64,000 nt of DNA from Mantamonas sphyraenae. Lineage: Eukaryota > CRuMs > Mantamonadidae. The stretch covers positions 62,001 through 126,000 of the forward strand of contig JAPMXV010000041.1 in the NCBI GenBank assembly GCA_026936335.1, written 5' to 3'. The position numbers and the translations under genes were made by a program. Positions 23,028 through 33,094 of the stretch are shown here, in pieces (position 1 is the first letter of the stretch; every line of letters starts with the position of its first letter). The notes beneath the pieces are model-generated. The model was not told where the DNA came from. It did no database searches and saw only the letters and a program-made list of their open reading frames with translations.

Positions 23028-23681
23028 ATGTCGACACAGAAACAGAGTGACGCACGAGTGAAGGAGGATGGAGAGGAGAATGGGGGCAAGCTGTTTTCGC
23101 CGAGTGCAGAGCGGAACAGGGAACCGATCCTGGAGCAGCTGCTGAAGCTGAAGCCGACGGGGCCGATCTTGACGGTGGCGTCTGGGACGGGACAGCAGGA
23201 CTCGTACTGGGCGACAGAGCTGCCACAAGTGCACTTCCAGCCTACAGAGTACCTGAAGGAGAACCTGGTGTCCATCGATGCCTACGTGAAGGAAGCTGGC
23301 CTGAGCAATGTTGCACCGGCGGCTTTTCTGGACGTGCTCGCAAACCCATGGCCGTTCACAGAGAGCTACGAGATCATTGTGTGTTCCAATATGATCCACA
23401 TTACGCCTTGGGAATGCACGGAGAGTCTGTTTGCGCAGGGTGCGCTTGTGCTGCAGGACGGAGGCAAGTTGTGTTTGAACGGCCCGTTCAAGATCGACGG
23501 CAAAGCCACCACAGATTCCAATGCCGCGTTTGACGAGAATCTCAAGTCACGCAACGAGAGCTGGGGCATCCGGGACATTGCGGACGTGGACGCTGAGGCT
23601 GAGAAGAACGGCCTGGTGCGAACTGCCATGAACGAGATGCCGGCCAACAACTTTTTCGTCGTGTACGCCAAACAAGAATGA
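23028..23681 (+). CDS. METTL26: METTL26-like (DUF938) predicted methyltransferase
   Basis: Single exon, 217 residues from MSTQKQSD. DUF938 landmarks are present: ERNREPILEQLLKL, a motif-I-like ILTVASGTGQQDSYWA, FQPTEYLKENLVSIDAYV, EIIVCSNMIHITPWECTES, LNGPFKIDGK, SNAAFDENLKSRNESWGIRD and the ending MNEMPANNFFVVY. This matches the UPF0585/METTL26 family, a Rossmann-fold SAM-dependent methyltransferase-like group whose substrate is not established. An in-frame ATG at 22950 could add 26 residues. The stop is 76 bp from the convergent RhoGEF stop. The first roughly 80 codons are duplicated in the right arm of the inverted repeat. Confidence 0.88.
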   Translation: MSTQKQSDARVKEDGEENGGKLFSPSAERNREPILEQLLKLKPTGPILTVASGTGQQDSYWATELPQVHFQPTEYLKENLVSIDAYVKEAGLSNVAPAAFLDVLANPWPFTESYEIIVCSNMIHITPWECTESLFAQGALVLQDGGKLCLNGPFKIDGKATTDSNAAFDENLKSRNESWGIRDIADVDAEAEKNGLVRTAMNEMPANNFFVVYAKQE

Positions 23682-23757
23682 AGCGGGTTGTTCCATGGTG
23701 TGTGTGTGTGTATGATTCGAGACAAAGCGAAAAAAATGAACAGCGTACGTGTGTATT

Positions 23758-26366
23758 TCAAGCGCTTTCAAGGGCAATCTTGGCATCCACAGTCTCTAGA
23801 AACTGGGCTACCTTTGTGTGCTCTGCTGAGCCACTCTCGAGGGTGTTGAGCTCGTCCGCCACAATGGCCCGTTCCTCTTCCAGCAAGGTCAGCATGCGTT
23901 CTTTGCTTGTCTGTGCGTGTGCCTTGCGTAGGTTGCCAAGAATGCGCAGCTTGGTCTCTTCATCCTCCTGTGCTCTGTGGGTTGCATGTGTGTCAGCATG
24001 AATGCATGCACATCTCTCTCTCTCTCTCTCTCTTTCTTGCACGCTCTACCCGCGAGAGTGCGTCCTGCATCCCTTCACACTGTCCACTTACTCGTATCGG
24101 TTGCGGGTGTTGCTGCTCACAGGCGATGCCTTGAACGCCGTGGGGATGTCAAACTTGAGCTCCAGGCCGGCAGAGAGCACATCCTGGTCTGCAAAACGAA
24201 AGTAGCTCTCGTGCGAATCGATGCCTGTGTTGATGCCGAAGCGGTTGCCGCGCAGTTGCACAATCACACCATCCTGCAGCATTTCCTTGAGCAGCGATTC
24301 AGCGTGCTCACGCGCCTCAGCATGCTTCGATTCCACCAGCCATGTCACTGCCTCATCACCCACAAACGTGTCGCGGTACAGTGCAATACGTCCCTTGCGG
24401 TCTGCCACCTGCACTCCTTTCGACCCCTGCATGGCTGCCACCACCCCGCCATATTTGGAGTGTGCCAGTCGCATCACCGCAGCTGCTGCCTCTTGCGACG
24501 ACTCTCCCTGGTCATCGCTGCCGTGGGACGCCTCCACACGCTCCTGCGCGGCTTGGATGCACGCACCCAGCTGTTCCAGCCACGCTTTGGCGTCCTGCTG
24601 GTCCGAACACACAAAGGTGAACACCTTGAGATCTTCGATACGCATGACTTGGAACGCATGTTCGTGACTATCGGTCTGCGACAACGCCACCGCCTCCAGG
24701 CGGAATACCGCACGCGCGCTGAACTTGCGCACTCCCGCTGCCTTGAGCTTGAACCGCGAGTTTTTGCTCTTGCACAGCACGAGGATGTCGTTGAATAGCA
24801 CCAGCGTACGCTCCTCCAGTTTGGCTTTCTTTGTCAGCGATCCCGAGCCAACGAGCTGCACTGGACCTTGGCGAACGATTCGCCTGTTTGGCACGCCCAA
24901 ATCCACGTTCTATGGGTGGTGGTGGTGATGGGGAGTGAGTGGGGTGCGTGTGTGTACGTGTGGACGTGTGGACGTGTGGTTGTGCCAACATACGAGTCCT
25001 TCCCAGTCGATGGCCTGCTGCAGCTCGACCGCCGCTTCGACGGCCTTGGAATCCTGCATGGCCTGTTCGATGGCTGTGGTAAGCAGTTCCATCTGTTGCA
25101 GGCAGTACTGAAGCGCGCTGTGGTCGATGTGGAATGGGGATGTCACTTCCACCAGCTTGGCAAACAGCGCTGGATACTCGTCGACGTGTTGTGCCGGAGC
25201 CGTGATGAAGTCCAGCAGGCTGCGTTGCTTGCACTTTGGGTTGTTGCTCGCCTCCTACATGCCGTGTGTGCGTGTGTGTGTATGTGGACATACACATGAT
25301 GGCGGTTTCTGTGTCAGCTTGCTGTGGCGTTTGGTTGCAGGGATGAAAGTGGAAGAGTGGGAGGCCCGTTTTCGATGCCCAAACTGACCCGCACAAGTTG
25401 GGCAAATTCTGCGTTGTCCTTGTTCAGCTCCACAAACAGATCCAGCGAACGGTGGAGATTGGTGCAGTACTGTACATACACCTTGAAATATACAATCTGT
25501 GTGGGTGGTGTGGGTGAGTGAGTCGGGAGCAGCGTTGACGAGGCTGGAGCCCACGAAACGCACCTTGGCCTTGAAGATCAGGCCGATGTGGGACTTCTTG
25601 GACGAACCCAACAGCGACACAGTGATGTCCTGGTGCATCATGAGCAGCTGTTGCATGGAGGAGAACAGGGTGGAGATGTCCTGTTGCGTGAGGATGGCGC
25701 TGAGCGGCTTTGAGAAGACCGTGTTGAGCGTGTTCAGCATTTCCACAAAGGCGCACTCCCGGTCCACAAATGCTTGCACACACTCCTTGCGCGTGTCATC
25801 TGATATTCCCTTGGCCTCCCACTGAGATACACACACGGTGTATATGCACGCAAAGGGGGCACAGGCGTGTCAGTGGCTGATCCAACGGGTTGGCTGGCGT
25901 GAACACACTCACCTCGGCCTTCTTCTCCAGAAACTCGGGCAGAAGGTCGTCCGTAAGCAACTCCAGCAGATGTGCAGCAACTTTCTGCAGCAACTCTGTG
26001 TCCACTGCCTGCTCCTCGTCCACGTGGTCGGGCACCATGGCCACCAGATCCTGTGCAAACAGCCGGTGTGTGTGAGGTCGTGGGATTGGGTCAGTTGCAC
26101 AGGAACGAGTTTGCTCGAAAACAACGTGTGTGGCCGCTCACCTCTGGCAGGAGCAGCTCTTCCTTGTTCTTCAGAAACTTGTCGTGCAAATTCTTGTTCG
26201 CAACTCGCTGTGCCACCGCATCCTCGTTGTCCAGCACGTCGCAAACTGCCATCCACACCGCAAACGGATTCGCGTCGTCCTGAGACGTCTCTGTGCGCAC
26301 AAACTGCTCAAACTCGGCCCGTGTCACGTCATCCGAACGGATGCTGTGGACATCGAGATCGGCCAT
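23758..26366 (-). CDS. RhoGEF with RGS-like, DH, PH and DEP domains
   Basis: Seven exons: 26366-26142, 26050-25913, 25821-25564, 25496-25389, 25254-24994, 24909-24092 and 23974-23758. All junctions keep phase; about 673 residues. The N-terminus (EFEQFVRTETSQDDANPFAV to LLTDDLLPEFL, residues 15-115) looks like an RGS fold. A DH domain follows at roughly 125-330 (ECAFVEMLNTLNTVF, LLDFITAPAQHVDEYPALF). A PH domain spans about 345-450 (LVGSGSLTKKAKLEERTLVLFND, ending KAWLEQL). A DEP domain spans about 490-575 (DRKGRIALYRDTFVGDEAVTWL, LLKEMLQDGVI). A short coiled coil ends the protein. It is predicted to activate Rho-family GTPases at membranes under G-protein control. The upstream METTL26 fragment is in frame with this start codon. 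Confidence 0.85.
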
Positions 26367-26428
26367 GTTGTCAGATGGCGGTTTGGGTTGAATCCTGTTG
26401 CGCGGGTGACAAACATGATAAACAGAGC

Positions 26429-26669
26429 CCAGGTTCTCCTCCAGGTACTCTGTAGGCTGAAAGTGCACTTGTGGCAGCTCTGTCGCCCAGTACGAGTCCT
26501 GCTGTCCCGTCCCAGACGCCACCGTCAAGATCGGCCCCGTCGGCTTCAGCTTCAGCAGCTGCTCCAGGATCGGTTCCCTGTTCCGCTCTGCACTCGGCGA
26601 AAACAGCTTGCCCCCATTCTCCTCTCCATCCCCCTTCACTCGTGCGTCACTCTGTTTCTGTGTCGACAT
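26429..26669 (-). pseudogene. Truncated METTL26 copy, in frame with the RhoGEF
   Basis: This is the duplicated 5' end of METTL26 (MSTQKQSD to PTEYLEENL), with a few substitutions such as K to E. All residues after the first roughly 80 are missing, including the conserved MNEMPANN end. The fragment cannot work as a methyltransferase. Its frame does not close: it runs through the junction for 101 codons in total and enters the RhoGEF start codon in frame. Confidence 0.85.
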
Positions 26670-26897
26670 GTCGACTTGCTTTTGTCCCTGCATCGCATCA
26701 CTTCCTTCGCTCCTTCCCGTCTTCTCGCTGCCACACCCCATCCCCAACCTACACAGACCACATATCCCCGCTCCCTCCCTTCCTTCGTATCCTCACCCCT
26801 CTTCCCTGTCATCTGCAGTGTGTGGGACATTTCACCCTGCCTGTTGCCGATGCGCCGCGGCTGCCACCCGAACAAAGAAAAAACTCACACTCAGAAA

Positions 26898-29081
26898 AGT
26901 ACGTCAGCCCTCTCGCTTCACCATCCACCACACACACACACACACCCTCCATTCCACTGCACACACACACACAATGTGTCCACCTGTACTCCGTCACTGA
27001 CCCTGTGTGTGCTTCCGCTCGTGCGTCTGTTTGCCGCCTCTGCGCGCTGCTCTGCAAATGCAGTGGGCAAGGAGAAGGTGCGTGCTTCCACATTTTGCCC
27101 AGTGACAGCGACGTCTGCGCCTCCTACAGCTCGACACACGTCCGCGACACCATGCACAACCACTCGGCTGCACGCGGCATGTGTGTGCGCAGCCATGTGC
27201 TGTGTGCACACAGACCTTGTGCGCACGTGGCCACCTGTGCTGCGTCTGGGCGTGGAGCCAAAGGATTTTTTCGCTGCATGCGGTTTTGCCGTCCTTTGTG
27301 TTGTTCGCTGTTTCGACAGTCCTGGTCGGGCTGTGGGAACAGCACACACAGATGCGCACATACACACGCACACGCCACATGCGTACGCCTCGTCTGCGGC
27401 ACATGTGCGTGTGTGTATGTGCAGCACTGGACCTGCAGGCGGGCAAACACGAGCACGCGTGCCACGTGCCAAAACGGACGGTGGAAAATCCTTCCGGTCC
27501 GGGACACGCGCGTGACGTTTTGCCCCACCCTGTGCTCCCTGTGTGTCTGCATGCTCTGTGTGTGTGCTTCTCTGCCAGGAATATGCACGCGGTGTGCATC
27601 CACACCCTCTGCAGATCCTGCACATGTAGCACACACACACACACGCGTGTGTCAGCAACAATCCCCCATCCCATCCGCTCTGCAATCGTCCCATGCCCCA
27701 GATCCACACCACCCCACCACCCCACCACCCACCCCCACCCACTCACACCCACACCATCCTCCTTCTCCTCTCTTCACTCCAGACTCACGTCAACATTGTT
27801 GTGATTGGCCACGTGGACAGCGGCAAGTCGACCACCACCGGTCACCTGATCTACAAGTGCGGCGGTATCGACAAGCGTACCATCGAGAAGTTCGAGAAGG
27901 AGGCCAACGACATCGGCAAGGGCTCGTTCAAGTACGCCTGGGTGCTGGACAAACTCAAGGCTGAGCGCGAGCGTGGTATCACCATCGACATTGCCCTGTG
28001 GAAGTTCGAGACCAGCAAGTACCACTTCACCATCATCGACGCCCCGGGCCACCGTGATTTCATCAAGAACATGATCACCGGTACCTCGCAGGCCGATCTG
28101 GCTGTGCTCATTGTGGCTGCCGGTCAGGGTGAGTTCGAGGCTGGTATCTCCAAGGAGGGCCAGACCCGCGAGCACGCTCTGCTGTCTTTCACTCTGGGTG
28201 TGCGTCAGCTCATTGTCGGTGTCAACAAGATGGATCTGGCCGAGTACAAGGAGAAGCGCTACAAGGAGATCAAGAAGGAGATCAGCAAGGTCATCAAGAA
28301 GATCGGCTACAACCCGGACAACGTGCCGTTTGTGCCCATCTCTGGTTTCCATGGCGACAACATGATCGACGCTGGTGACAACATGAAGTGGTACAAGGGC
28401 CCCACCCTGCTGGAGGCTCTGGATGCCTGCGAGCCGCCCAAGCGCCCCGTGGACAAGCCCCTGCGTCTGCCGCTCCAGGACGTGTACAAGATCGGTGGCA
28501 TCGGAACTGTTCCCGTGGGCCGTGTCGAGACTGGTATCATCAAGCCCGGCATGGTCGTGACCTTTGCCCCCGCTGGCATCAGCACCGAAGTCAAGTCGGT
28601 GGAGATGCACCATCAGTCGCTGGAGGAGGCCATCCCCGGTGACAACGTCGGCTTCAACGTCAAGAACGTGAGCGTGAAGGACATCCGCCGTGGTAACGTG
28701 GCTGGTGACAGCAAGCGCGACCCGCCCCTCGAGGCCGCCGACTTCTTCGCCCAGGTGATCATCATGAACCACCCGGGTACGATCACCAACGGCTACGCGC
28801 CCGTGCTGGATTGCCACACGGCCCACGTTGCCTGCAAGTTCACCGAGATCGTGACCAAGATCGACCGCCGTTCGGGCAAGGCTCTCGAGGAGTTCCCCAA
28901 GTCGGTCAAGAAGGGCGACGCCGCCATGGTGACCCTGACCCCGAGCAAGCCCATGTGCGTGGAGGCTTTCACCGAGTACCCGCCCCTGGGACGCTTTGCC
29001 GTGCGTGATATGCGCCAGACGGTTGCCGTCGGTGTGATCAAGTCGGTCAACAAGAAGGAGGCCAAGAAGAGCAAGAAGTAA
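26898..29081 (+). CDS. EEF1A: Elongation factor 1-alpha, copy 2
   Basis: The mirror copy of the left-arm gene: A of ATG at 26898 before GTACGT, microexon 27064-27077, main exon 27783-29081 with a TAA stop; 437 residues. All GTPase motifs are intact ([22 protein letters not shown]). The promoter, both introns and 3' flank are also duplicated, so both copies are likely transcribed. Silent and intronic differences are few, which implies recent duplication or continuing gene conversion. It converges on the coiled-coil gene at 29296. Confidence 0.96.
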
Positions 29082-29295
29082 GTGCGCTTCAACTCGACAA
29101 GCGTGTGCTCCATGTCCCATGCACCTGCTGGTTGTGTCTCCCGCGAGGGGTGACCGAGGTGAGGTCGTCTGGAGGCAATGGAGGCGAGCGTGAGTCAAGG
29201 TGTGTTTGGTGATGTCCCTGCCGTTTTGGTAGGGGCACAGTGAATGCAGTTCCCGTCCGCTTCTGTTGCACACACAACACAGAAACCCTTTGTTT

Positions 29296-31334
29296 TTACT
29301 TTGCAACAGTCCCCTTGCCCCGTTTTGACGCGGAGGCGCCAGCCGGCGACTGTGAGGATGCGCTGGCCGTCTTTTTCGGCGAGGTCCGTTTGACCACGGT
29401 TGCGCTTCCACTTGCACTCTTGACGACTTTGTCGCCTGCATGGCCTTGCAGCTGCACCTCCTTTGTCCCATTCTGTTGTTGCTGCTTCTTGCTGCTCTTT
29501 TTCACCGCGTCATCCCCGTTTGTCTTTTTCGGCTTCACGTCGCTGCTGAAGGGTTTCCTCACCACAGTGTCGTCTCCACTGCCTTCGTTGGCATCCTTGC
29601 TGCTGCGCTTCTTCTTGCCCCTCGGGCTGGCCTCCTGTTTGGCCTCCTTCTTCTGCGTGGACGTTGATGATGATGATGATGCTGATGATGTGGACGCAGC
29701 CGCCGGTGTGGTTGTTGTGGTGCTCGTTGTTGTGCTCTTTTTCTCCTTGGGCTTCTTGTCTTGTTTGTGACCCTCCTTGGCTTCCTTGCCATTGCCGCCG
29801 CTCTGCTCCATCTGCTTGACCTTGTGCTCGACACTGTGACGCATCATCTCCTCGCGCTTCTCCCAAGCAAGCAAATCCTGTCGGGCCTGCCTTAGCTTGG
29901 CCTGTGTGTCCCTAAGCTGTTTGGTGACCTTGTTGAGCTCCGCACGCAGGCTCTCCGCCTCGCGTTCCGCCTCCAGAGGCACGCGTTTGTCGCCTGCCAG
30001 CGGACTTTGAGCCGCATCTGTCATGGGCCTCTCGCGTGCCACCTCGTACGCAATCAACTCATTCCTTCCCTGAGCCAGCTTCTCCTGGGCGAGCAAAACC
30101 TCGCGTTCGAGTTGCAAACGACGCTGGTGTTCGGCCTCGAGTGCCGCCATGGCAGCTTCGCGTTCCTCCTGCATGCGTCGTGCGTCTCGTTCCACACGCA
30201 ACACCGTCAGTTTCATGCTCTTTTCCTGTTCCGCGTTGGCGTGCATGCGTTTCTGCATGTCACGCATCCGCTTGCCATACTCGGCCACCTGGTCGCCGCG
30301 TTCCGTCAGCGCGCGGTCTTCGTCCTCCAGGGCCACGGTGGCACGTTCCAACTCCGTTTCCAGTTTGTTGGCCTCGCGTTTGTGGCTTCGCAGTTGCTTC
30401 TCCAGCCGTGCCACAGTGTGTGACAGCTCGCGGTTGCTCACCTCCAACTCTTCCAACCTGCGCTCCTTCTTGGCCCACACCTGGCCCTCCCTGTCCATCT
30501 GCGACTCCAACTGTGCAATGCGTCGGTTCAACTGCGTGTTGTCATGCACTTGCATCGCCAACGACGCCTTGACATTGTCCAACTCCCGTCGCAGGGCCAA
30601 ACTCGCTTCGTTCTCCGTCGCGTACTTGGCCTGTCGCAACCGACTGTGGATCGCCTCCATGCTCAATTCACCACCAACACCACCACCATTTGTCGTCGTC
30701 GTCGTCGTCTTTGTACCTTCATGATGACCATGGTGTGTTGTCGTCCGCCTTGTGTGTGTGTTGCTGCTGCTGCTGCTGCTTCCCTTGCTCTTGCTCTTCT
30801 TCCCTTTGCGTTTGCTGCTTCCCGTCGTCTTTCGCACGCCCCCACTCTTTGTGCTTCCCTCCTTGCTCGTCGACGGTCCCTCTGGCCCCTTTTGTGTCTC
30901 CTGCGCCTCTGTTGACCCTGTCGATTGCGTGCTCGCCACCCCGTCTGCCTCTGCTTCGGACGGCCCCGACGTTGCATCTGCCTGAGGACCGTTGCCCTGC
31001 CCCGCTTCACTTTCTGCCCCCTTGTCCTCCACCACCGCCTCAGATGGCCCTTTGCTGCTCTGTTTGGCCCCGCCTGTACGCTTGCGCTTTGTTTTCTTGC
31101 TCGACTTTTTCGTGCGAGTGCTCTTGGGCGTGTTGCCGCCCGATGGAGGATTCTCCTCGACCAGCGTCAATGCGTCGCCGGTGCTCTCTGCCTCCTGCTT
31201 CGATGTCTGCATCGTCGTCGGTCGTGTGTCATCATCCACATGCATGGCATGCATCGTGTGTGTGTGTGTATGTTTGAGTGTGTGTGAGAAGATTGCATGC
31301 GTGTGTGTGTCATGGTGTGTGCGGCACTCACCAT
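29296..31334 (-). CDS. Coiled-coil protein with Lys/Ser-rich low-complexity ends
   Basis: About 640 residues. A likely start is ATG at 31334-31332, directly followed by a GTGAGT donor and spliced to ACATCGAAGCAGGAG (acceptor near 31210), giving MTSKQEAES. A start at the ATG four bases upstream of the acceptor (MQTSKQEAES) without splicing is also possible. Residues 1-200 are Ser/Thr/Lys/Gly-rich. Residues about 210-470 form a long heptad coiled coil (LRQAKYATENEASLALRREL; LEVSNRELSHTVARLEKQLR; LRAELNKVTKQLRDTQAKLR). The C-terminal 170 residues are Lys/Ser/Thr-rich and basic. No family is recognised; it resembles cytoskeletal or centrosomal coiled-coil proteins only in composition. Function cannot be assigned. 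Confidence 0.7.
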
Positions 31335-31377
31335 CTCGGCCACACAAAACCCCTTTCAGGAAAGCTTCTTCTCTCCG

Positions 31378-32757
31378 ATGCTCGCAGTTGGCTTGCCAAG
31401 CGCAGCGACGCGACGCTCGGTGTTGTTTGGCGTGTGTGTGCTGGCGTGTGTGTTGTCCAGTGCGGTTGCGGTGCGTATGGTGCCCACAGCCGAGTCACTG
31501 GGCACGGGCCAGAGCACACTGCCCGACGACGCTCGCGTCTCCCTCAAGCAACGCATCCAGGCCTTTGAAACAGAGGTGGGACGCACGCCCTACCTCGACT
31601 CTGACGACGAACAGGTGAGTTTGTGCGTGTTGCATTCCTTACCGGCCATGCATACGTGCTCGAGAGCCTGTGGCGGCTCGTTCCTGACGACGAGATGCGC
31701 CACGTTGCTCGTATTCGAGCAAACTGGAGGCGTGCATGGTACGCATGCATGTGCGAGTGCATCCATGTGGTCGTTGCACATCTGCATGGGTGTGTGTGTG
31801 CGTGTGTGGCGTATGCATGCGTGGGACGGCGACAAGTGAGGACGGAAAGGCACCGGAGCCCATTTTCGGGTTGGAGGAGGGAATGCGAAAGCACCACGTC
31901 ATTGCTGACACTCAGGGCGCGTGGTGGCGAACCACACACGCAGGAGGAAGACTCGCCCGAGGCAATTGGGGCGGTGGTGGCCAAGCTGGACAAGCAGCTG
32001 ATGGGAGACATGGAGGAGATTGTGAATGTGGACGACAGCAAGGCCGAGGCGGTGGCCGAGGCGCCGGCGCAGGCGGAGGATCTGTTGGCGCTGGACGACG
32101 TGGAGGATATGGGCGACGTGGAACAGCCGGTGGCACTGAACATCTACGCAATGAGCAAGTGTGAGGACTTTCACACCTACTTCAAGATGGTGCGTGATGT
32201 GTTGAAGCGCGTGGGTAGCAAGGCCTTGTTTGTGCAACTGGACTTTCTGGGCCGCAGCAGCGTGGACACAGCCACACGGCTGGACAGCCAACACGGCCAG
32301 CATGAAGTGTTGGGCAATCTGTACATGCTGTGTGCACAACACCTGTACCGGCAGCGCTACGAACTGGTGGCCGACTTTGTGGCCTGTGCCGGTGAGGAGC
32401 GCGAGGCGATTCCCTTGAATCTGAAGCGCTGTGCGGCCAAGGCACGCCTCAACTGGGGCCGTGTCAAGGCATGTGCCACCTCGGCGCAGGGTGTGCGCTT
32501 GTACCAGAAGAGCATGGGCCGTGCGGTGCAGCAGAACGTCGAGTGGAGCCCGGCTGCCTATGTGCACGGCGCTCGCTTCTGCATGTTCAACTTTAAGGGT
32601 GGCAAGCGCAAGCATTGCCCCGCACAGACTGTCGACCAGCTCCTGGCCTCTGTGTGCGTCCTCTATCAGGGACCCCATCGACCGGCGGCCTGCGAGCAGG
32701 GCGAGCCCCTGGCTGGCATGCGACGACGACGACGACGACGACGCCAGGCCAATGGTG

Positions 32758-32792
<35 letters not shown>

Positions 32793-33059
32793 CAACAGCA
32801 GCAGACGGGTGTGGCACAAGGAGAGGCAAAGGAAACTGCCACGAGCACACCGGTCAAGGCGACGGATGACGGCGACATGCTCAAGGTGACGGATGTGCCT
32901 GTGGACATCCCTTCGGATGACACACGCAGCAAAGAGACGGCCGGTGCGGCAAAGGCAGCAGGCGCAACAAGTGGACGACGCAACAACGCCATGGGCGACG
33001 AGGGTGCGTTTGATATGCAGTTGGATTCGCAACGCACACGAAAGCGCAGGCGACGTGCC

Positions 33060-33094
<35 letters not shown>

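Larger units (their letters stand above)
20451..23268. repeat. Left arm of a 2.8-kb inverted duplication (EF-1A and METTL26 5' end)
   Basis: The reverse complement matches 26429-29254 through the EF-1A 3' flank, coding region, both introns, promoter and the first roughly 80 codons of METTL26. Inside, identity is lost right after the shared gagaacctgg. Outside, it is lost after actgcattcactg. The 3.16-kb spacer holds the rest of METTL26 and the RhoGEF gene. Confidence 0.93.
26429..29254. repeat. Right arm of the 2.8-kb inverted duplication
   Basis: Inverted copy of 20451-23268. The outer end lies between EF-1A copy 2 and the coiled-coil gene. The inner end falls inside the METTL26 coding sequence, 63 bp upstream of the RhoGEF start codon. 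Confidence 0.93.

Noticed and set aside
26429-26669. A second functional METTL26 gene
   Set aside because: Only the first roughly 80 codons are present; the conserved C-terminal motifs are missing.
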